A stretch of DNA of 64,000 bases, taken from assembly GCF_032854445.1 (NCBI RefSeq), contig NC_088302.1:29102979-29166978 (forward strand). Reading direction: 5' to 3'. Positions 1 to 12,700 of the stretch are shown here, piece by piece; position 1 is the first letter of the stretch; each line of letters begins with the position of its first letter. Under the pieces are notes generated by a model. It searched no databases, was not told the origin of the DNA, and saw only the letters and a program-made list of their open reading frames with translations. Origin of the DNA: Liolophura sinensis (taxonomy: Eukaryota; Mollusca; Polyplacophora; Chitonida; Chitonidae). Both the position numbers and the translations under genes were made by a program.

Positions 1-3000
1 TGATGTGCAGTTACGGCTGGCTGAGGCTGAGAAGAAGGTCAAACCCCTGGAGAAAGAAAACAATGTGAGTAGAAAGGTGGCTGTGATAGATGTAACAATG
101 GATGTGATAGATGTAACAATGGATGGGATAGATGTAACAGTGGATGGGATAGATGTAACAGTGGATGGGATAGATGTAACAATGGATGGGATAGATGTAA
201 CAGTGGATGGGATAGATGTAATAATGGATGGGATAGATGTAACAGTGGATGGGATAGATGTAACAATGGATGGGATGGATGTAACACTGGATGGGATAGA
301 TGTAACAATGGATGGGATGGATGTAACACTGGATGGGATGGATGTAACACTGGATGGGATAAATGTAACAATGGATGGGATAAATGTAACACTGGATGGG
401 ATAAATGTAACACTGGATGGGATAGATATAATAATGGATGGTCGGTAGATATAAAACTAGGTTGGTGGTGGATGTAGCATTGGGCGGGCACTAGCTGTAA
501 CATTGCGTAGTTGCTAGATGTAACTCAGGGTGGACAGAAGATGTATCAAAGGGTGGGTGGTAGATGTAATGATGAGTGGGTGGTAAATGTTGAACAGTAA
601 CACTGGGTGGGGGGGGGTGTGGGGGGGTAGAATTTCGTTGCATTCTAATTGTTTGAAACCAAATTCTCATGAATGTAGAGGTTTCCAGGCGTTGAAAAAT
701 ATTCTGGGACATGTGGGTCAATCACCTTTCAGAGGATATGTGTTTACATTATTTTAGTGTGTTTTGGCTGAAGTTGATATTATTTCAGTGTGCCAAACAG
801 CTTAACAGTTAAAGTTCTGACAGCTGATGTCTCTATCTTGAGTCCTGCCACAGCTATTACTGTTTTGCCCTGCTTGATTTTCTCCATATAGATAAACGGA
901 ACATATCATAGTTTTGATTGTTACTTTCAATCCATCCATTATTGCTTTAGTTTATACTTAACATAATTACTACCTAGTTATTTGTTTGTGGTACCACAAA
1001 GTAGTCATTATTCTCTGTTGCTTGTCCTGCAGTCTCTACGTGCGGATGTGGCTCGCCTTGAGCGTCAGTTAGCGGACACAAAGAAGCAACTAGAGGCTGA
1101 GACGCTGACGCGCGTGGATGTGGAGAACCGACTACAGAGTATGAAGGAGGAACTGGCATTCAAGTCTCAGATTCATGAACAGGTCAGTCCCCTGTGGTCC
1201 AGCCATCGCAGATGAGCTCGCATTATTACACTGTTTGACGTCAGTTCTGTTAATTACACGAAGGCATATATGGATGTAATTCTGGGATGCTCATAATTTA
1301 ATACAATGAAAAATAACCCTGACTGACGGCGTCACAAGGAAGACAAAATAGGATACTGTTATTTCAGTGAAATTCAAATATTATCCTGAACTTTGACCCT
1401 TGACTCGGTTGTACTAATTCTGAGAGTGTTGATCTTAAAAAGCGTCTTAGAATATCCAGCCAGAAAAAAGCAACTAAGAACCATGTACTGACCCTTTATT
1501 TGCTCTTAAAATTAAATTTTGGGGTTGAGTGTTAGATAGTTTGAAAATGATTTTGGAAGCTACATCAGTACATCACTAGCAACAATTGAAAAAGTTTGTC
1601 ATCAGTAATATATTATTTTTAGTGTTTTGAGGTTTCAGGTTTAAAGGCATTTTTCAGAAAATTTGCATATGTTGTAAAATTTGATTGTTGGAGAATATGG
1701 TTTCAGTTTTGTTCGGAATCAATAAGGGGAACTGTCCATCTGTTTTGAATGGTTTAGTTTGCGGGTTTAACTGTGACATTTTTTACCACAGGAACTGAAT
1801 GAGACCCGAACAAGAATCAGCACCACCGTGGAGGAAGTGGATGGCCGAATACAGCAGGACTACGATGCCAGATTGGCCGATGCCCTGCGCGAAATGAGGG
1901 CACATCATGAGGAGCAAATCGCGCTGCTCAGAGAGGAATACATGACCATGTATGAAGCTAAGGTCAGTGAAAGCACACTAGTTGTGTGCCAAAGCTCTGG
2001 TTAATCTTGTGTTTTGGTTCTGGCAGGTTAGACGTGGATGCATCACCCATGGAGTACAGATCTTGGTTTTCAATGGTTAGGAGCGTCTCTAGTTCAGTAT
2101 GAATTAGTAAATCATAATTTACAAGGTGGGAATTTATGCACCTATGATTCATTGTTTGAAAACAGGACAGATTTCGTTTGATGTGATTTGCACCTTTCAA
2201 CTTAACAGTTTTGATTTTATTGAACTGCATAAGGTTGTACGTCATTTTCACACCAGGTGAATGCTGCTTAAAGACGGTGTATTTGTTTAAGTGGCATTTA
2301 GATTCACTTGATAGGATTCGAACGCACAGTGAAGGTGTCCTGAGGAAATAAATTCAGAAGGATGATTTCCTTTAGAAAATTGTTGTCTCCATTGTAAAAC
2401 TCACTGTGAATCTTCATATTCACCTGTGTATAAAACAGGTTTTTAAGCAAATCTGACTAAAGTTGAATTTTTCCTCACCAGTTTATTTATTTTCTGACCA
2501 TTTTAAGATTATGGATTTGGAAGGACAGGCCAGGCGTAACAGTGACTCAGCAAGTTATGCCCGCGAAGAGTTGCGCACCACAAAGAGACGTTTGGATGAG
2601 CTTCTGTCAGAAGTCACAAAACTCCGAGCCCAGGTAAGTGTTTAGTGTTCACATGAGCGGATGGCATATGAAATTATTATCAGTATAACATCAGATATTA
2701 CATTTATGACCAATCAAATTAACTGATGTTTTGTTTTCTCAAACATTTTGCAGCTGTCTTACAAACTTTTTTTTCTACTGTTTTGTGTGTATTTTTTTTA
2801 ATTCATTTTCTGACATCTTTGACTATCTTCTGTTCAAACTGGAGTTCAGTTTTTTCTTCTCTGTAGAAATAGTTTTCTTAAAACCTTGTTTTTTCGTATT
2901 TAATAGACCACATTATGTCTGGTGTATTATAAACCTGGCATTTAAATCATTCAATCATTCTTTGCCCCCTTTGACATCTTCATGTTGTATTATCCTGGCA

Positions 3001-6000
3001 GAATGCCGAGTACGAGAGTCGTATTCAGGACCTAGAGAGTCAGCTTCTGCGAGAACAAGAGGAGCACGCTATGGCGATCAGGGTACGAGAGGACGAACTG
3101 ATGAGGCTGCGAAGGCTTCTGGATGACCAGTCACAAGAGTACGCCGAACTGCTGGACATTAAGATCAAACTGGACATGGAGATTGCTGCCTACAGGAAGT
3201 TGCTGGAAGGCGAGGAGGCCAGGTATGTTGACCGCACATGGAAGTATTACATCTGCACACGTTGTGGCCATTCAGTTGCTATGGAAACATGAGGTATGGG
3301 TTCAAACCCAGCCTTGGGCAAGAAATTTGTAGACGTACAAATATGGCATGTATATCTGTATGTCACAAGGCAAAAACTTGGTCAGTAATGTGCAAAAGGC
3401 CTGTGCCGTAAACCGGGCACTCTAGTTTCCTTCACAATTAAAACGGATTGCAATTGTATAAATCAAATATTCATGAGTACATGACACAACTCTCAAAAAT
3501 AGATATAAGCAATATCTGTAGACAATATGTGACTTTTGAACATAGGTGTCTCTATCATATTCATACTCAGCAGTTGTGTATTATAGTAATACTTAATAAA
3601 AGGTTGTGTCAATAAAATGTTTATACGTAAAACGAGCGTTCACAGATTCTATGACTCAGGTACTATTTGTGGTTTTCCAGATTAAATCTGTCTTCGTCTG
3701 CGGAGTCTACACCCCACAGAACTCCGTCCCGCTCCGTGGTACGAGGAGTGAAGAGAAAGAGGCCTGTCGTTGAGGAAGAAATCAGTCAGTCCACTTCTAA
3801 CAGAGGCTTTGCAGCAACGTCCAGTGCGAAGGGTGCTGTCGAGGTCAACGAAACGGATGTAGAGGGGCAGTATATCAAACTCTACAACAACTCTGACAAG
3901 GTATAGCATAAAGTTGGTTTTCACATCGTACTGAAAAAGTATTTCCTGAGCAATATTACATACACATGACTTAAAAGCAGCATGCAGTGGTACACTTGTG
4001 CAACCTCATACATACAGAGATACCTTCCTTTACAGTTGGATGTAAAATGTATTTGATTGGCAAGTGAGGACAGTTCATGTATTTATTGCTTTGGGCGTTA
4101 TCTAAGAGATGTTGTTTACTTGTGTGTAATCCCTGTGTTATTAGCAGCATGCAGTGGTACACTTGTGCAACCTCATACATACAGAGATACCTTCCTTTAC
4201 AGTTGGATGTAAAATGTATTTGATTGGCAAGTGAGGACAGTTCATGTATTTATTGTTTTGGGCGTTATCTAAGAGATGTTGTTTACCTGTGTGTAATCCC
4301 TGTGTTATTAGCAGCATGCAGTGGTACACTTGTGCAACCTCATACATACAGAGATACCTTCCTTTATAGTTGGATGTAAAATGTATTTGGTTGGCAAGTG
4401 AGGACAGTTCATGTATTTATTGTTTTGGGTGTTATCTAAGAGATGTTGTTTACCTGTGTGTATTCCCTGTGCTATTAGCAGCATGCAGTGGTACACTTGT
4501 GCAACCTCATACATACAGAGATACATTTCTTTATACATGTAGTTGGATGTAAAATGTATTTGATTGGCAGGTGAGGACAGTTCATGTATTTATTGTTTTG
4601 GGCGTTATCTAAGAGATGTTGTTTACTTGTGTGTAATCCCTGTGTTATTAGCAGCATGCAGTGATACACTTGTGCAACCTCATACATACAGAGATACCTT
4701 CCTTTATAGTTGAATGTAAAATGTATTTGATTGGCAAATGAGGACAGTTCATGTATGTATTGTTTTGGGCGTTATCTAAGAGATGTTGTTTACCTGTGTG
4801 TAGGACATCTCGCTGGGAGGGTGGCAGATTCGCCACGTGGCCGGTGAGCAGGAGACCACATACAAATTCCACCGCAGCAGTGGCATCAAGGCCGGTACCT
4901 ACGTCACTGTGAGTAACTTTGAAGCTATGCATCTCGAGGGTAATCCCTGTGTTAAACTCCTACAGCAAGATGAGTAACACTCCACTTAAAGGATACATGA
5001 AAATGCACGAAAGTAGTTTTTGTTTTTTAAAGTCAAATGAAGATATTTATGCCAAAGGGAAAAAAATTAATTGTTAGGCGAATTTTATATTTTTTTTAAA
5101 ACCCCTCTATTTATATTTTCTGTGAGCGGTTGAAAATTTTCAGAAATGATCTCATTGATGAACACACTCTAAACTGTAAGAAAACTGTAGTTTAAAGTCC
5201 AAGACAGAGAACCTCTTTTGTACTTTGATGTGATCAGACATCTAAAGTGTATATTAGGAAATATGATCAAACACTTCATGTGCCCTGTAAGTGGCGATGC
5301 ATGTTACCTAAGCCTTATGGGTCTTTTGCCTCCTTTTGATCAATGGTAATGTATCTAATGAGTCATTCCCATGCAACTCTGGCCAATTATTCTTTCCATG
5401 CCATTTGTATTAAAGATGTTTCTGGTTACGACTAGAATTTATTGTACGCCTTTGGCGCATGATAAATATGTCACTGTATTCAAAACTACTCGGCCGGGCC
5501 CCGTTAGATCAGCTGGTAGAGCATCCACTTCGGGGATGGGAGATCCAGGGTCAATCATGGGTCGAGTCACACCTAAGACTGAAAAAGAGGAAGTTGTAGC
5601 TTCCTCGTTTGGCATTCAGCGTTAAGGGGAAGTGAATGACTGGTTGGCCTGTATCAGTATAATGGGGCAGATGAGGCGGCTTACTTGCCTTTAATAAGTC
5701 GTCTCAGTAAAGCAGCACTAGATAAAAGAGCGGTGGAAATCCGTCCTGCAGCAACGTGCACTAAGGACTCCTTCATCATCATATGACTGAAAAATTGTTA
5801 AGTACGAGGTTAAATCCCAAGCACTCACTCACTCAAAACTACTGTTGGTCAGTTCCAAACAGAGCAGTATTCTTTACAAGATATAGAAAAATGGCAATGA
5901 GTGAGTGAGTGAGTGCTTGGGGTTTAACTTCGTACTCAACAATTTTTCAGTCTTATGACGACGAAGGAATCCTTAGGGTGCATGTACGTGTAATGTGCCT

Positions 6001-8403
6001 CCTTGTAGCAGGACGGATTTCCACCGCTCTTTTATCTAGTGCTGCTTCACTGAGACGACTTACCGAAGGCAAGTAAGCTGCCCTGCCCAAGCCATTATAC
6101 TGATACGGGTCAACCAGTCATTGCACTATTCCCGTCATGTTGAACGCCAAGCAAGGAAGTTACAACTTCCTCTTTTAAAGTCTTAGGTGTGACTTGGTAA
6201 AGGATTGATCCTGGATCTACCAGTCCCAAAGCGAACGCTCTACCAACTGTGCTATCTGGGCCGGGAAATGTCAGTGAAACCAATGCAATAATTCATTTGC
6301 ACTTAACCTTCATTTAATGTATTAAGGTTTGAGTGTGTTGTTTTCATTTTGCAGTATAAGCTAAGCTTTTTGAGCATGCATCCAGAAACACTTGAATGCT
6401 GTGTAGATTTGTAGAAATGGTTGATTATCAGAGCGGCTTTTCTTGAAGGTGTGGAGTTCTAACAGTGGTCAGACACACAGCCCTCCTAGTGACCTGGTCA
6501 TGAAGGGTCAGAAGTGGTTCATCGCTGATGACATGAAAACAATACTCCTCAACAATGATGGAGATGTAAGTCAACATGTCACACATTGGTCTTCTCAGTT
6601 CTCAAATTTTAGCTTAAAACAGAATGCTGATCTGTGCTAGTCTGTTCAAGATGTTACAATCATTCTTCTAGTCATACAATTTAACACTGGCTTTGCCAGC
6701 TACATGACTGCCTGTGCTTCATTTAATGTCACTGGGCTAATAAAATATTTAGTAAGTTATAGTGTACGACACTAATGTTAGAGATAAGTTTTACAACCAT
6801 TTAGGCCTTAAACATTGGTTTATGTCCATGATGGCAATGTGTTTGTTTTTTGAAAGTGTAACAGTTGATCAGGATTCTCCACTTCTGAAAGTGAAAAATA
6901 AATTATGCAGTGTTAAGGTACAAGTGTTTGTATATTGATAAATGATGGGATATTTGCAGGAGATGGCCTCGCGCGAGCTGAGCAAGAGCATGTTGTCGTC
7001 AGTGAGCTCCTACAGGACATCTTACGGGGGGAGAGAACTCGATGGGGTAGGTCATCCAACCTTTGTCTACTTCATCTGCTTATCTGGGAAATGCAATTTA
7101 AATAACATAGCTGTCTACGTTAGCAGTCTCTTTGGTACATGTTGACCTACCTACATGGCTTAGTGGTTAGTATGCTAGTGCAGTACAATGAACAAGGATC
7201 CTGAGTGAAGCCCCGCTCCTCCTGTCTTCCTCTTGGTCATTTTGAGGGAAGGTCTTCCAGCAACTTGTGGATTTGGTCTTGGGTTTCCAGAGTTCGGTTT
7301 GCTCAAACCATAATGCTGGTTGCTGCAAAATAATCTTCAGTCGTTGCAGTACAGATTGAAGCTCCCATCAGATAAATGAAACATAATGTCAAAACACCTG
7401 ATATGGTGCATTGTCCCTTCACAACACTCAGCCTCTACCTTACACTGTGTGCTTAGCTTACAGAGCACCGAGATTGTATAGTCTTGATACAGCTTGACTC
7501 AGCTTGTGGTGTACATGGCTGAGCTTGACTAAGGTTGTGGTGTACATGGCTGAGATGCCAGCCTGTCCTCACTGCAGTCATTCTGCAATGATTTGACATA
7601 ATGATGCAGTGAGGCAGCACTATGGTCAATCAAGCCATTACCAGGCTGCGCTCATGCAAACACATTGGAGTGATGTGACTCAAGAAATGATGTGTAATGC
7701 CAAGAAACATTGTAAAATGATAGATTGGGTCTTCCCTGGCTCAGAGGATTGGTGTTGGGCTGTCAACATATGATATCCCACATTAGAGTAGAGCTCTTGC
7801 TGGTAGGTAAATCAAATAAGTACATTTATTACACTCACGTAAACTTATCGTTGCCCCATTAGATTATATTACATGACGTGGGGTTCAGCATTTCTGGATT
7901 TTGCACACTGCGACATCATTAACAAAACAAATGTGACTTGCTACATCACATTTATTTTTGGTCGTGTCTTAGGTTGTCTCCCCTTTGTGTTGTATTATGT
8001 CACATCTGCCATCTGCTTTGAGAGTCGCTGTGTTGACAGTCCCTAACCAGTTCACGTATGGAAACGCAAATAAAGTCTTTAGTGATGGGTTATCCAGTAC
8101 AATAAAACAGTTATTACATGTTTCAGAGTGGAACATCATGATTTGCAGCAACAGCTGTGCGTTCGTTGTACATCACCTCTCTCTGGCCAACAAATCACGA
8201 TGTTCCACTCTAAAACATGCAATAATTGTATAATATTTGTTGGTAATTTCTATGCATTTTTTTCTTTATTCCTGCATTTTAACATATATTCACTAATGTT
8301 TGATGTAAAGATACATGCGTTTTTGGTGTACTAAACACTGCACATTATTTTGTCTCCCTGCCAGAATCAGCAGTTAGAGCGGGAATCCTGTTCCATCATG
8401 TAG
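1..8403 (+). CDS. LMN (lamin): Nuclear lamin (B-type-like), 5' part outside the window
   Basis: Intermediate-filament protein of the nuclear lamina. Exons: 1-64 (partial), 1033-1182, 1792-1962, 2508-2633, 3002-3222, 3681-3900, 4804-4908, 6449-6565, 6960-7046 and 8365-8403, all GT-AG and joining in one frame (about 432 residues). The first exons encode heptad-repeat coil 1B and coil 2 ([12 protein letters not shown]; then [16 protein letters not shown] and [11 protein letters not shown], the classic rod end). Exon 3681-3900 holds the nuclear localisation signal (VKRKRP) and the start of the lamin tail domain, which continues through GGWQI and THSPPSDLV. The last exon ends in CSIM, a CaaX box for farnesylation, then TAG. 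The tail between Ig fold and CaaX is short, with no lamin-A-like extension, so it resembles B-type lamins. About 150 N-terminal residues (head, coil 1A) must lie upstream. Family identity is very secure; exon borders are by eye. Confidence 0.95.
82..441. repeat. 21-bp minisatellite in lamin intron
   Basis: About 17 copies of a 21-bp unit (GATAGATGTAACARTGGATGG and close variants). It starts about 17 bp after the donor GTGAGT at 65-70. The unit is a multiple of three without stops, so the exon frame stays open through the array (heptapeptide GIDVTVD) to about position 448. It is in an intron, and read-through would only matter if the intron were retained. Degenerate copies continue to about 600. 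Confidence 0.9.
3977..4803. repeat. 167-bp tandem repeat x5 in lamin intron, ending at the splice acceptor
   Basis: Five copies begin at 3977, 4144, 4311, 4478 and 4651 (GCAGCATGCAGTG...). Copies are nearly identical; period is 167 bp, with the fourth about 6 bp longer. The last copy runs directly into the acceptor GTGTGTAG of the exon at 4804. In the other copies the same place reads GTGTGTAATCCCTGTGTTA, which has no acceptor AG. The 15-mer GTAATCCCTGTGTTA reappears just after the exon (4940-4954). Confidence 0.9.
5492..5835 (+). mobile_element. tRNA-derived SINE, family A (full length)
   Basis: The 5' end is tRNA-like, with an A-box-like TAGATCAGCTGGTAGAGC and a B-box-like GGGTCGAGTCAC. 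The body is shared with three other copies in the window, and the 3' end has TGAAAAATTGTTAAGTACGAGG followed by ACTCACTCACTCA. It sits in a lamin intron and forms an inverted pair with the copy at 5899-6265. Confidence 0.85.
5899..6265 (-). mobile_element. tRNA-derived SINE, family A (full length, inverted)
   Basis: Reverse-strand copy of the same SINE family, beginning at GAGTGAGTGAGTGAG and ending with the tRNA-like head (reverse of CCCGGCCCAGATAGCACAG). The tail faces the tail of the neighbouring copy 63 bp away, so the lamin intron holds a long inverted repeat. Confidence 0.85.
7151..7335 (+). mobile_element. Diverged SINE, family B
   Basis: A strongly diverged copy of the second SINE family: tRNA-like head (ATGGCTTAGTGGTTAG), then GGAAGGTCTTCCAGCAAC and CATAATGCTGG, all recognisable from better copies elsewhere in the window. 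The 3' end has decayed. Intron of lamin. Confidence 0.55.
8106..8227. repeat. Inverted repeat (hairpin) in last lamin intron
   Basis: About 36-bp arms, left arm around 8109-8145 and right arm around 8190-8226, carrying CAGAGTGGAACATCATGATTTG and its imperfect reverse complement, separated by about 45 bp. Possibly a small foldback/MITE remnant; no target duplication was identified. Confidence 0.7.
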
Positions 8404-10825
8404 ACTGACGTCTTCACCTCATTCACCAAACATTTTGTCCAGACAAGGGGAGCTACTCACGAGCAAGAAGGATTTTAACACCACGGTAGACATATCATCA
8501 AAGACTGGACAAAAGGCCATACATCAGAAGTTTTAATCAAACTTTCCCAGCTGAAGATGCTCCTCTTAAAGACAGCATCAAGCTGTGGCAATTCGCATTT
8601 CATTGTGTTTTAAAGATGTAGTCATAAGATTTAAAAGCAGCATTTTCTGGAACAAATTGTCCCCCACAGAAATACCCAGCTGTTATATCTTGCCTTGCAA
8701 GGATCATGTTTTAGTTATTTTTTTTTGTTCCCATTTTCACCACTTCTTGCCTCAAAAGATATTTCGGCTTGCCAGTTTATATTGTTAAAAATATATGAAA
8801 TGCGGTAAAATGTCTGCAAGGTAGAGACTTGCAAAACAATTAGCAATATACTAAGGCAACATCAGTTTAGATTTGTGTTTTACAGGCGAACCAACACTTA
8901 ACAGTTCACCTTTTTATTTTGTCCAGTTTTGAACTTTTTATGAATTTACAGCTTTTCAAGACTTTTTGATCCTGGTATAGTCCACAACATTGATAAAAAG
9001 ATTTATTCTGCCCCCTACAACAACAATTTAAACTGATGTGGCCTCAGAATTATATAAAATATATGAAAGTTCAGGATGTATAGAACAAGTACTATGTCTA
9101 CAGTAAGAAAAAGTTTCAAAACTCCAAAAATACCCCTTCAACATGAAAGAATTTGGCATTCCAAAGATCCTTGAAAAACAGGGTCAAATTTAAGAAAGGT
9201 TGATTTTAAGAAAGGACCATCAAAAAAGAAAAGAGAGTTTTTCTTGAGGAGAGCATTGATACATGTCATTGATAAATTGTGTGAAAAATTCTCTTAAAAA
9301 TCTGTACCATAGGAATGTCTTCACTACCGATTTCTTGTTTTCTTAAGGACTGATGGCAAATGTCGATATCTTTTGGTTTGATATTTACTTTTAATGTTTA
9401 TATTAACAAAGACAGAAAAACATAATTGAGGTGAGCTTACTCCGTTAGTAACTTAGCATAACATATTTTAGCATCTCATACGTGTAGCAGCGGCCCTGAT
9501 GTGGTGTAGCGTATCCTAGTCGTAGCGAGCACGTAGCGGTATTAAGTGTTCATGGATATATATTGATATTGTTATTGCCCTGGAAGAACTCTTGCTTTGT
9601 GCTGTATATGTACAAATATATATATTTCCATCCTTTTTCTGTGTTTAAGGTTGTCATGGTAACTGCCTTGTTGTCTGTCACATTGCACACTTGCGTGCAC
9701 TGCATATTTTTATATGTCTTTATATCTATACACTATACTTTAATAATGTGATCGGCACTTACAAATAAACCTTACATGTGTTTGGCTGAAATCATTTACT
9801 GGTAAGGTCAGTGCGCCGTTAAGTTAATAACGACCTTTTGTTTCACAGTGCCCAGTGAATTAAGTCAACGAATGTGGCTTCGGAAATGGTTTAAAGCATT
9901 ATCATTACAATTGGATCTGATTTAACGCTTGTGAACAACATACTCTCCGTTTGTTTTTTTTTTTTTACTGTGTACGTGATATTTTGACAGTTATCTTACA
10001 GCAAAAATGTTCTCAGATTTTGAGTCAAGTTTTCGACTTCTCTTCTGCTGTATACAGACTGATAATACTTTTGATATACTGGTAATTTGCATTATTATGC
10101 CAAGTGTATCCTGCAGGATACCACTGCTAGCTTGTAATATATATACTTATGCTTCGTAATAATTGTTTATAGGGTTTACTTTGAACACATGCTCTAATAC
10201 CTTGGTCTATTACCTCCTTGTTGTCATTGTTTTTTTAAGCTTAATCCAATTTAAGTTGGGTATGTCCATCTGGTTGCTGAATTTTACTATGGTAATATTT
10301 TTGTACACCTTGTTACTTTTACATGTTTGTTACCCGTGACGTTTTCGCAGTGTTAGTGAATTTGTATATGGGTGTCTTGCTTGAGTTGTCTCCCTCCTTC
10401 GCATTATATTGCGTCTTGAAGCCAAACCATTTGTTTTTTTTTTCTTTTGTTTCTAGCACTTTTGTAATCATACTACATCTATGAGTTGTTGTACGGCAAA
10501 TGTTTAGAATCTGTGCATGTTTTGGATTGTAAAGTAAGCTCCAAGCATTACAGTTATAAATAGAGATATCAAAACCCTGAAAAACAAAAGAATTTTACTT
10601 TTGTTGTCATCAATTCATACATAGGTCATGGTCTCCGCTAATATCCGTTTGGAGGCGTGTGAAACTTGACTCCAGAACAAAGATTGGGCATGGCCGCTAT
10701 AGACTGGTGGCGGGCTCACTGTGATGTCTATGTCTACTGCATGTTATAATATGTGTTCTCTTTTAGTTTACAAAGCCAATAATATACGGCATAGATCATT
10801 CATAATAAAACTCTTTAAATGTTAC
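8404..10825 (+). other. Probable lamin 3' UTR
   Basis: The sequence after the lamin TAG has no credible ORF, is AT-rich, and has two AATAAA signals in the sense direction, at 9764-9769 and 10804-10809. The second is followed within 30 bp by a T-rich stretch. The true end is not determinable from DNA alone. No SINE was seen in this stretch. Confidence 0.5.
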
Positions 10826-10843
10826 TTATGCCTTGTTTTTATT
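10804..10843. other. Facing poly(A) signals of lamin and MALT1
   Basis: AATAAA on the plus strand at 10804-10809 and AATAAA on the minus strand (TTTATT at 10838-10843) face each other 28 bp apart. They are candidate polyadenylation signals of the two convergent genes, so their transcripts may overlap at the 3' ends. Other TTTATT matches between 11.2 and 13.2 kb could serve MALT1 instead. Confidence 0.4.
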
Positions 10844-11384
10844 TCTTTCAAAGATTGTTTTCTTTATGTATAAAATTATACACGTGTGTACAGATCTTCA
10901 AAAAATAGCACAAATGTAGACCAGTCGTAATATTGTATAGGTATACAACGTAACCACACATTTCTTGGGTTGAAAACAGAATGAAAATGTTAACGTGAGC
11001 ATATACATTACATTAGACACCACTGCTGAAATGCTTTCTATCACAATGAATTCGTATAACATACATTTCACATCATTTCAGTTCAGACTTGAGCAGTACA
11101 TTACAAATTTAAAATATACGCAAAAACTGCCCTTTGGTGTAAAAAACAGGAATTGGGAACATGATTATCTGTAACAATTTTTGTGTAATGAAATTTTTGC
11201 ATGAAATTATGATGTAATAAGTGGCAGAAACAGGATAAAACATTTCCTCAATTTATTTCTTACATATGCGAAATACCTTTACCCGACTAGGTAAATCGAA
11301 TGCTGTCTCCAACACAATGAGCGCCTCAATAACTACGTGTACTGTCATTCTTGGCAGAGTTACCATTACTGTAATTCAACCTTT

Positions 11385-11565
11385 TCCCATGTTTGCAAGG
11401 TGTTTATTCAAGGATATTCTGAGAACATAGTCCTATGTAGCCTGATAAAATAATTGTTTTTTTTTTTTTTTTTGTGAAGTCCCAACCCAGTCAATACAGT
11501 TTTGTCCCTGAAAGCAAATGAAAAAGGTGCTATTTCATATGTGAAAAGGTTGAGGAATTGGGGTC
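11385..11565 (+). repeat. Dispersed repeat copy 1
   Basis: CATGTTTGCAAGGTGTTTATTC, the following GATATTCTGA, and later ATGTGAAAAGG TTGAGGAATT recur in the same order at 13131-13342 with many differences. This is an unclassified, diverged interspersed repeat or old duplication. Confidence 0.55.
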
Positions 11566-11610
11566 CGTATTATACCCAAGAAAACCATTGGATGCAATGC
11601 TCTTCCCAGG

Positions 11611-11615
<5 letters not shown>

Positions 11616-11655
<40 letters not shown>

Positions 11656-11683
11656 TATCACCTGCTTATATATATATATATAT
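11616..11683. repeat. (TA)n microsatellite
   Basis: An interrupted TA dinucleotide run of about 40 bp, followed by a shorter TA run (TATATATATATATATG), in the spacer between lamin and MALT1. Confidence 0.9.
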
Positions 11684-12700
11684 GTCTACTTGTATCACCT
11701 GCATACCATGTACTGCTGTTATCACACTATCCACATGGAATTTTAAGTCCTTAAGTGACTCACCTTTCTAAGTCATTAAATGTTTTCCCAGGAAAACCTA
11801 AAGTTGTCTCTGCAGAGTTTCAAATAGAATTCCAACAATCACATTTATGTATATGTATGTAAAAAGTTGCTCTTGCAAGGGTGACTCAACTGTTGGTCTA
11901 TTTGCCTGGAAGTTAGCTCCCTTGATAAGAAACCATGAAGTCATGATTCAAACTCAAGATTTTACGAGGTTCTACTTTTTCTCCAAAAATTTGTAAGTGG
12001 TTATTGGAATGTAGTCCAGTAGAAACAAGAATTATGTCATACTGGTTTAATTCCGGGCCAAACAATCAGCAGACTGCATCAGTAGGATCAAGCAGTAGCA
12101 GTTATATCACCCTACCCAAAGCACAAGATGTACGACCCCTGCTGATAAGTAGTGTGCATCACGGTCACCCTACCCTACATGTACCAGGATGAACCACCCT
12201 ACCAATCACATACTTTTTTTATACATCTATGTGCAGGGCCAAGCTACACTAGAACACAAATGCTGGCATCCTGCCAGACATATACTTGTATTATACAGAT
12301 AGGGCAAGCTGAGCGACAGGATATCGGGAATTGTCCCCTCAAAAGAAGTGATATTCAACGAGTTAAATATCACAGGTTGAGAGCTAACAATTCCTGATTT
12401 CCAATCCCCAGCATGCACTATATGTTTTATTTATACTGAAAAAAAAAAATCAATCAGTGTACTTGATCAGTTAACACTTTAGATTGCTGAATTTGACAAT
12501 GGAGCTAGCCAATAGAATATGTGATATCAGCATAAGATCACTGGTTATTGCCTTAATGGGGGATATTATTTTGTGAGGGTGACTTTGTACATCATGTGCA
12601 CTGAACAATGGAAACTACAAATCACTCTATGAGGTATATAAATAATAAAATGTTATACAGATCACCAAGGCCTTATAGTGCCACATGTACCTGTACCAAA

